Part shown: positions 59,578-64,000 of the stretch, piece after piece | How positions within the stretch are numbered: the first letter of the stretch is position 1 | Layout of the letters: each line of letters starts with the position of its first letter | Assembly: GCF_020379485.1 (NCBI RefSeq) | Contig: NC_063436.1 | Location: 12,975,389-13,039,388, forward strand | Source: Brassica napus | Taxonomy: Eukaryota; Streptophyta; Magnoliopsida; Brassicales; Brassicaceae | Reading direction: 5' to 3' | DNA: 64,000 bases | Translations under genes and position numbers: made by a program | The notes under the pieces: model-generated | What the model saw: only the letters and a program-made list of their open reading frames with translations | Database searches by the model: none | Told to the model about the DNA's origin: nothing

Positions 59578-60184
59578 TCAATCGAAGCAGACCTTCTCGA
59601 GGGAATGGACCTGCACAGTGAGGTCATAGACAGCCTCATTGAGTGAATTAACCTGTTCCTGGACATGGCAAAAGTGTAGGAGATTTGTGTTAGTAACTGT
59701 AATACAAATACAAGGAACAAAAATTAAAAGCGATGAAAGAGCTCAAAATGTTTTACTAACCTCAAGTCTCTCAAACCGTTTACTAAGAGTGGACACCCCC
59801 AGCATCACCTCCTCAGCCTCTTCCACCCGTTTAGTTAGCCTCTCGAGCTCCTCCTGCACACCTATCACCCAAGGCTGACGATAATGGAGCCCATCAGCCT
59901 TGGTTTTAACATCAAGAATCATCAGATATACAACTTACAATATAGAACATAAAGATTGATGAGATTATGATAAACAGAGGAGACTTTACCTCGTAGTTTC
60001 TGCAGGTGAAGAACCGCTTCCCAGGAAGAGTGTCGTAGTCCTCCTCCCCGCGCACCTCGTTTATGAGTCTCCCACCACACGGACACCTTTTAGGAATACC
60101 GTACTCAGAATCCGCCACGAAACTTAACATGTTGATGTGTTCATGTTGCTTCTTTGAATGACTTCTATCTTCTTCCGGATCCAT
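59578..60184 (-). CDS. GRF-type zinc finger and coiled-coil protein in the Harbinger element
   Basis: Three exons (60184-59990, 59898-59761, 59658-59578) join in frame to 137 residues. The first exon has a GRF-like zinc-binding pattern (CPCGGRLINEV ... GKRFFTCRNYE). The second continues ADGLHYRQPWVIGVQEELERL into a coiled coil, and the third, EQVNSLNEAVYDLTVQVHSL, extends it. GRF zinc fingers bind single-stranded nucleic acid in better-known proteins. The gene lies inside the terminal repeats and reads in the same direction as the other two. It could be a third element-encoded gene or a captured host gene. Confidence 0.75.
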
Positions 60185-61010
60185 CTGTCAAATAAATCAA
60201 TATTTTGTTAAATAATTACTCGTAAACCACTATCACGATCTGCAACCATAAACCTATCACTCCATTTAACCCATAAAACGAAACCAATCACTCAATTTAT
60301 AAACCCATCACTCACCCATAAAACGAAACCGTAATTGGATTTCAAATCTCTGCAAAAATAACCCAAAAACAAAAAACAATCACGATCTACAACCCTTGAT
60401 CGAAACCCATATGACGATTTAGATCCCTAACTCGAAACCCCCAAAAAATTTACAAAATCGAATAATTGCTTCCCACCCCAAAATCGACCCAATAAAGCTA
60501 TAAACCTACAAGGAACTCACCTACGCTGGTGGAGAGAAGAGGACGTCGTCGATTACGTCGAGAAAAACGCCGGGAATCGTCGTCGCACGATAAGTCGCCT
60601 CTCACGGTGAAACCCTAGTTTTTCAGAGAAAGTGGAAAATGAGAAGAAACAAGACGTGGCCCGACTTTCCTCCTCGTCAACGCGGAACGCTTGACCAACC
60701 AGCGTACGCCGCGTGGCAACATCCGCCCCTTACGGGTTCATGCGCAAGGCCCGTTTCATCAAACTTATCGAATTTTTCTTTTTTTTTTAAACCAACGGGC
60801 CTAAGATTTCGAGCCCACGAACCTCTCTTAAACCGCTAATGCGGATGGTCTAAGAGATTTCATCACGGGAACACTGGACTTCAAGTACGAGGATATGACA
60901 ACTTTAAACAAAACAGACAAAAGTGTCGAGGCAGAGAAGCGAAGCAGTATATGTTAAAGAAGATCCAGCTGAAGGAAAATTCAAGGATTGCATCACAAAG
61001 CAGTGGTGGT

Positions 61011-62985
61011 GGAGACCCGTCACATGTGTATGATGTACTCAAAGGTCCACGATCTACTTCATGGTAACAATCTCTCGCTAAGATAGATCTCTTAACCGGA
61101 GTGTAAGTAGCAATGTGGAATCTTTCTCTGGCAAAGAAGCTTTGGTTCATTTGTAGAGTCATCATGGTTTAGTTTATATGATATATCAAGTTTTGGGTGA
61201 TGGTTTTCACAAAGTTTTTAACTTTTATTTATTTATTTGGTTTGTGTTTTATTTTTCATTTGTAATGTGAACAGGGTTTAGAAAACAATAGTATTTTGGT
61301 CAACTTTGGATTCAATTTATTCATGTAAAAATACATATTTAATGACTACAAATATCCTAATAAAAATAAGAAAATTAACTTGGAATTTAGTCTAGGAAAT
61401 TTATGACTTAAATTGTATATTTTTGTATATTTTGTTATATGTCCCTTAAATTTTGAAATGTATAATTTCTCATAACTATACCATTATTGGAAATGAAAAT
61501 TTCAAAAATTAAATATCGTTTTATTTTTACTTCAACATTTGTTTAATTTGAAAGTTAAATTGTATATTTGTTTAAAGACTATAAATAAAAGTTAAAGCAA
61601 AAGTCATTTCCTAGCAAATTGACTGAGTCCAATAACGAAATATTATTTGTTTGTATGTTGATGACATGTTTATGTTTGTTTCTAACCTCAGAAAAGTAAA
61701 GCTTACAAAAATACACTATTGTCATCAAGTTTTGCATTAAAAGATATGAGGGAGGTGTATGTGATTCTTGAAATTTAAATAAATCTTTGCAAACCTTAAT
61801 ACTTTATATAAAAATTTGTGGGCTTTAGTAAATCATAACTTGAATAATAACAAGAAATCATAAACTAATTGTTAGAAAAAGAGAGTGTTCATTGTTCAAA
61901 GATCATTAAATATCTTTGAAGAAACACGTATATACAAGAGGATGCATGTAACACAAGATTTCAAATATAGTCAAAATGGTCTTGAACAAAAATAAAATCC
62001 TTGCGATTCAATCATTATCCTAGTGTATAATTAACGTCCGTTCGGAATACCAACCTAAATATATAATTAGTATTTGTAAATCGCATTTAAAATTAGTATT
62101 ATTTCCCTCGCGAACTACGTGAATCCGTATCCTAGTATCTATAATGAAAACTCTATAAATAATGTTGGGACTAGGATAATTTATTAATTTATAGATTTAT
62201 TAATTTAAAGAGTTATTAATTTAAAGAAAATTTTTATTTTTAGACTTATCTGTTAAAAATATATTTTATTTAAAAGAAGAAAAAAAATATTCTATTTCAT
62301 AATATTATATATTAGCTAAAACTTTATAGATTTAAAACTTTATAGATTTAAATTTCATCTATTTTAGTTAAAAAAGAAGAAAAAGAAGGTAATTCGTATA
62401 TTCTTAACATAAATTCTCAGGGGACTGAAGAGTAGGGGTCCAGAATTGAAAATCACATGGGCGAAAGTAGCATGGTGTGATGTTTGTAAGTTAAAATGCG
62501 AGAGTGGTTTGGGAATGAAGCCGCTTCAAGAAGTGAATATGTTAATGGTTTGAAGATTTTTTAGAGAATTCTCTCGACGTCTTCTCTTTGGGGACAAACA
62601 GTGTGACCGCTCCGGTCCAACTCCGTGTTCTCTGTATATTAATAGTTAAGGGGTCTAGAATTTTTTTTGTAAATCTATATTTTTATACAAAAAAAAAAAT
62701 AAATAGAGAAGAGCCCAAAAACATTTGATATGTATATAATTTTATTTTCATCACGAATATACAGAATATTACTGATTAAATTTTAAAAATAGTTTTAAAA
62801 TTATCTACACTATTATTTGAGAAGTGAATTTTCTTAGTTGTCATTTTCTCCATGATTTTAGGATAAATCATTAGTTTAATTAATATTATTATTTTAAATT
62901 TTATTTTAATATATGTATTTATCATGATATTTAAGATAATTAATAAACATTAACCTATTCTACTGATATAAATATAATATTATTT

Positions 62986-63023
<38 letters not shown>

Positions 63024-63399
63024 TCATGATATCTAAAACATTTAATTAATAAATGAATATTAACAATTGATATTAACAATATCTACTGGTATTATTAATA
63101 ATAATATGTCGTAAATATAAATTATATAATTATGTTAAATAAACATTGAAAAATATATATAGAAGCATAAAAACTAAGATTAAAACATTAAATAACACTA
63201 AAAATTTAACAAAAAAAATAAGTATAATATAAGAAAAATTAATATTATTAATACAAATTTGTTTTTAATTATATTTATAACTGAAAATATGTTTTAAGAT
63301 AACAACACAATGTAAAAATTATCTTTTTGAAAAAAATATTATAAATAAAAATTCTTTTTTGATTATATAGTTGATTATATAGTTAATTGTATATAAAAA
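61011..63399. other. AT-rich intergenic DNA
   Basis: No gene recognised. Contains foldback-like sequence near 62150-62240 related to the 25.9-kb element and a (TA)n run at about 62990-63018. Confidence 0.5.
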
Positions 63400-63864
63400 T
63401 TTGGTTTAGAGCGGTTTAAAGCGGTTTAGTGCGATATGAGGGATTGTTGCAAAATGCCAACAACCGCTAATAACCACAAAAACTTTTGCATGTGGTAGTA
63501 GGAAAACCAGTCATGCCCTTAGTCTGAGGAAGAGCTGGGCTTTGCTTTATAGTGGTCCAATTCTTGTTATTATTAGCCCATGGTTTATTGCATAAAACGT
63601 TGGCCCAATATATTATTTGTGACATGGCAAGTGACTATGGAATAATATATTATGATTGGATGATTTTTAATTCTACATGGACACTCTGTCATTTAACCAA
63701 TATAAACTTTTAGTCTTGTTAGATGCCCATAAGCCCATATTCTAGAAAGTTTAAAACCCTAAATTTATATTCCTATATATATATATATATGTATTGTAAC
63801 CTATGGAATAAGAACAAGAACAACCAGTTCCTCCTACTTTTTGTTCACAACAGAAAATATAAAA
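63400..63864. repeat. Upstream flank of the mirror SPH gene (right arm)
   Basis: Reverse-complement partner of 53419-53890. Contains the TATA tract at 63775-63791, about 75-90 bases before the start codon. Confidence 0.88.
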
Positions 63865-64000
63865 ATGAATAGTTTTTTCTTTGTTTTTCTGTTAATTATT
63901 GCCTTGTTTGCAGGATTGAGCGAAGCTGGATGTCCTAAACAAGTTTTAGCATTTCAAAACAGCCTTGCTTCTAGTCATGATACCCTCCTAGTCCATTGCA
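63865..64000 (+). CDS. S1 self-incompatibility-homologue (SPH) protein, copy 4 (cut by window end)
   Basis: The first 45 codons are present: a signal peptide (MNSFFFVFLLIIALFAGLSE), then AGCPKQVLAFQNSLASS and LVHC. It closely matches copy 3 (MSSFFFVFLLSIALFAGLSE; QNILASSND), with several substitutions. It is read in the opposite direction to the other three. The rest lies outside the window, so intactness is unknown. Confidence 0.9.
   Translation, partial: MNSFFFVFLLIIALFAGLSEAGCPKQVLAFQNSLASSHDTLLVHC

Larger units (their letters stand above)
55705..60850 (-). mobile_element. 5.1-kb PIF/Harbinger element with three genes
   Basis: 5,146 bp flanked by TAA (55702-55704 and 60851-60853). The ends are GAGCATGAGCATTGG and, in reverse complement, GACCATCCGCATTAG, an imperfect terminal inverted repeat. 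All three genes read on the minus strand: GRF zinc finger (60184-59578), Myb/SANT-like (59095-58322) and transposase (57272-55997). Non-coding parts include AT-rich ~70-bp repeats (57310-57640) and GTGACCTGCA-type repeats (58040-58240). Confidence 0.88.
54760..61010 (+). pseudogene. Relic resembling RPA70-like OB-fold gene, split by a Harbinger element
   Basis: Left pieces: RFHLYEDFEANFGLKRHL (54880-54946), then, after a short interruption, DVVRHMKLINGQSLID (about 55000-55048), which resembles the OB-fold of Brassicaceae replication-protein-A-like proteins. Right piece after the transposon: RDFITGTLDFKYEDMT...NKTDKSVEAEKRSSIC then stop (60852-60956), like a C-terminal tail. Stops and indels interrupt the left part. 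The Harbinger element at 55705-60850 sits between them. The family call is from memory and moderate. Confidence 0.45.

Overview
The window is plant nuclear DNA, most likely from Brassica or a close relative in tribe Brassiceae. The evidence is GT-AG introns in compact genes, AT-rich intergenic DNA, Brassicaceae-type MITEs and Helitrons, small secreted cysteine-rich families, and proteins nearly identical to Arabidopsis ones. The gene order ATPD, At4g09670-like oxidoreductase, RABG3a, RH39, RPS18, URGT5, At4g09830-like matches, from memory, the Arabidopsis At4g09650-At4g09830 interval. A type I inositol polyphosphate 5-phosphatase is present that I do not place in that Arabidopsis interval. TT8, which lies next to URGT5 in Arabidopsis, is absent here.

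Layout. About 0.07-10.4 kb is a large inverted duplication (arms about 4 kb, spacer about 2.4 kb) with the plastid ATP synthase delta gene in the spacer. Each arm carries an intact, inward-facing gene for a small secreted X8-domain protein and broken exons of a DUF423/TMEM256-like gene. 11.5-25.3 kb is the conserved gene core: oxidoreductase (-), RABG3a (+), RH39 (+) and 5-phosphatase (-). 27.7-28.1 kb holds a defensin-like gene. 28.2-32.3 kb holds a long GA microsatellite, a 460-bp tandem duplication and a dead Harbinger transposase. 32.6-38.9 kb resumes the conserved order: RPS18 (+), URGT5 (-) and the At4g09830-like gene (+).

From 39 kb to the end the window is mobile-element territory. 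It has four members of the S1 self-incompatibility-homologue (SPH) family. Two are in a 1.2-kb tandem duplication, one copy of which is split downstream of the gene by a 1.5-kb Helitron with a recoverable empty site. Two others form an inverted pair at 53.0 and 63.9 kb, the last cut by the window end. Between them lies a 5.1-kb PIF/Harbinger element with TAA target duplications and three genes: a DDE transposase broken by a 7-bp duplication, a Myb/SANT-like protein, and a GRF-type zinc-finger coiled-coil protein. It is inserted in a relic that resembles an RPA70-like OB-fold gene.

The core genes are unrelated housekeeping functions: plastid ATP synthesis, plastid rRNA maturation, late endosome/vacuole traffic, phosphoinositide turnover, Golgi nucleotide-sugar transport and translation. 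They are together through inherited synteny, not as a pathway. Exon boundaries below were placed by hand from splice sites, reading-frame continuity and remembered family sequences.
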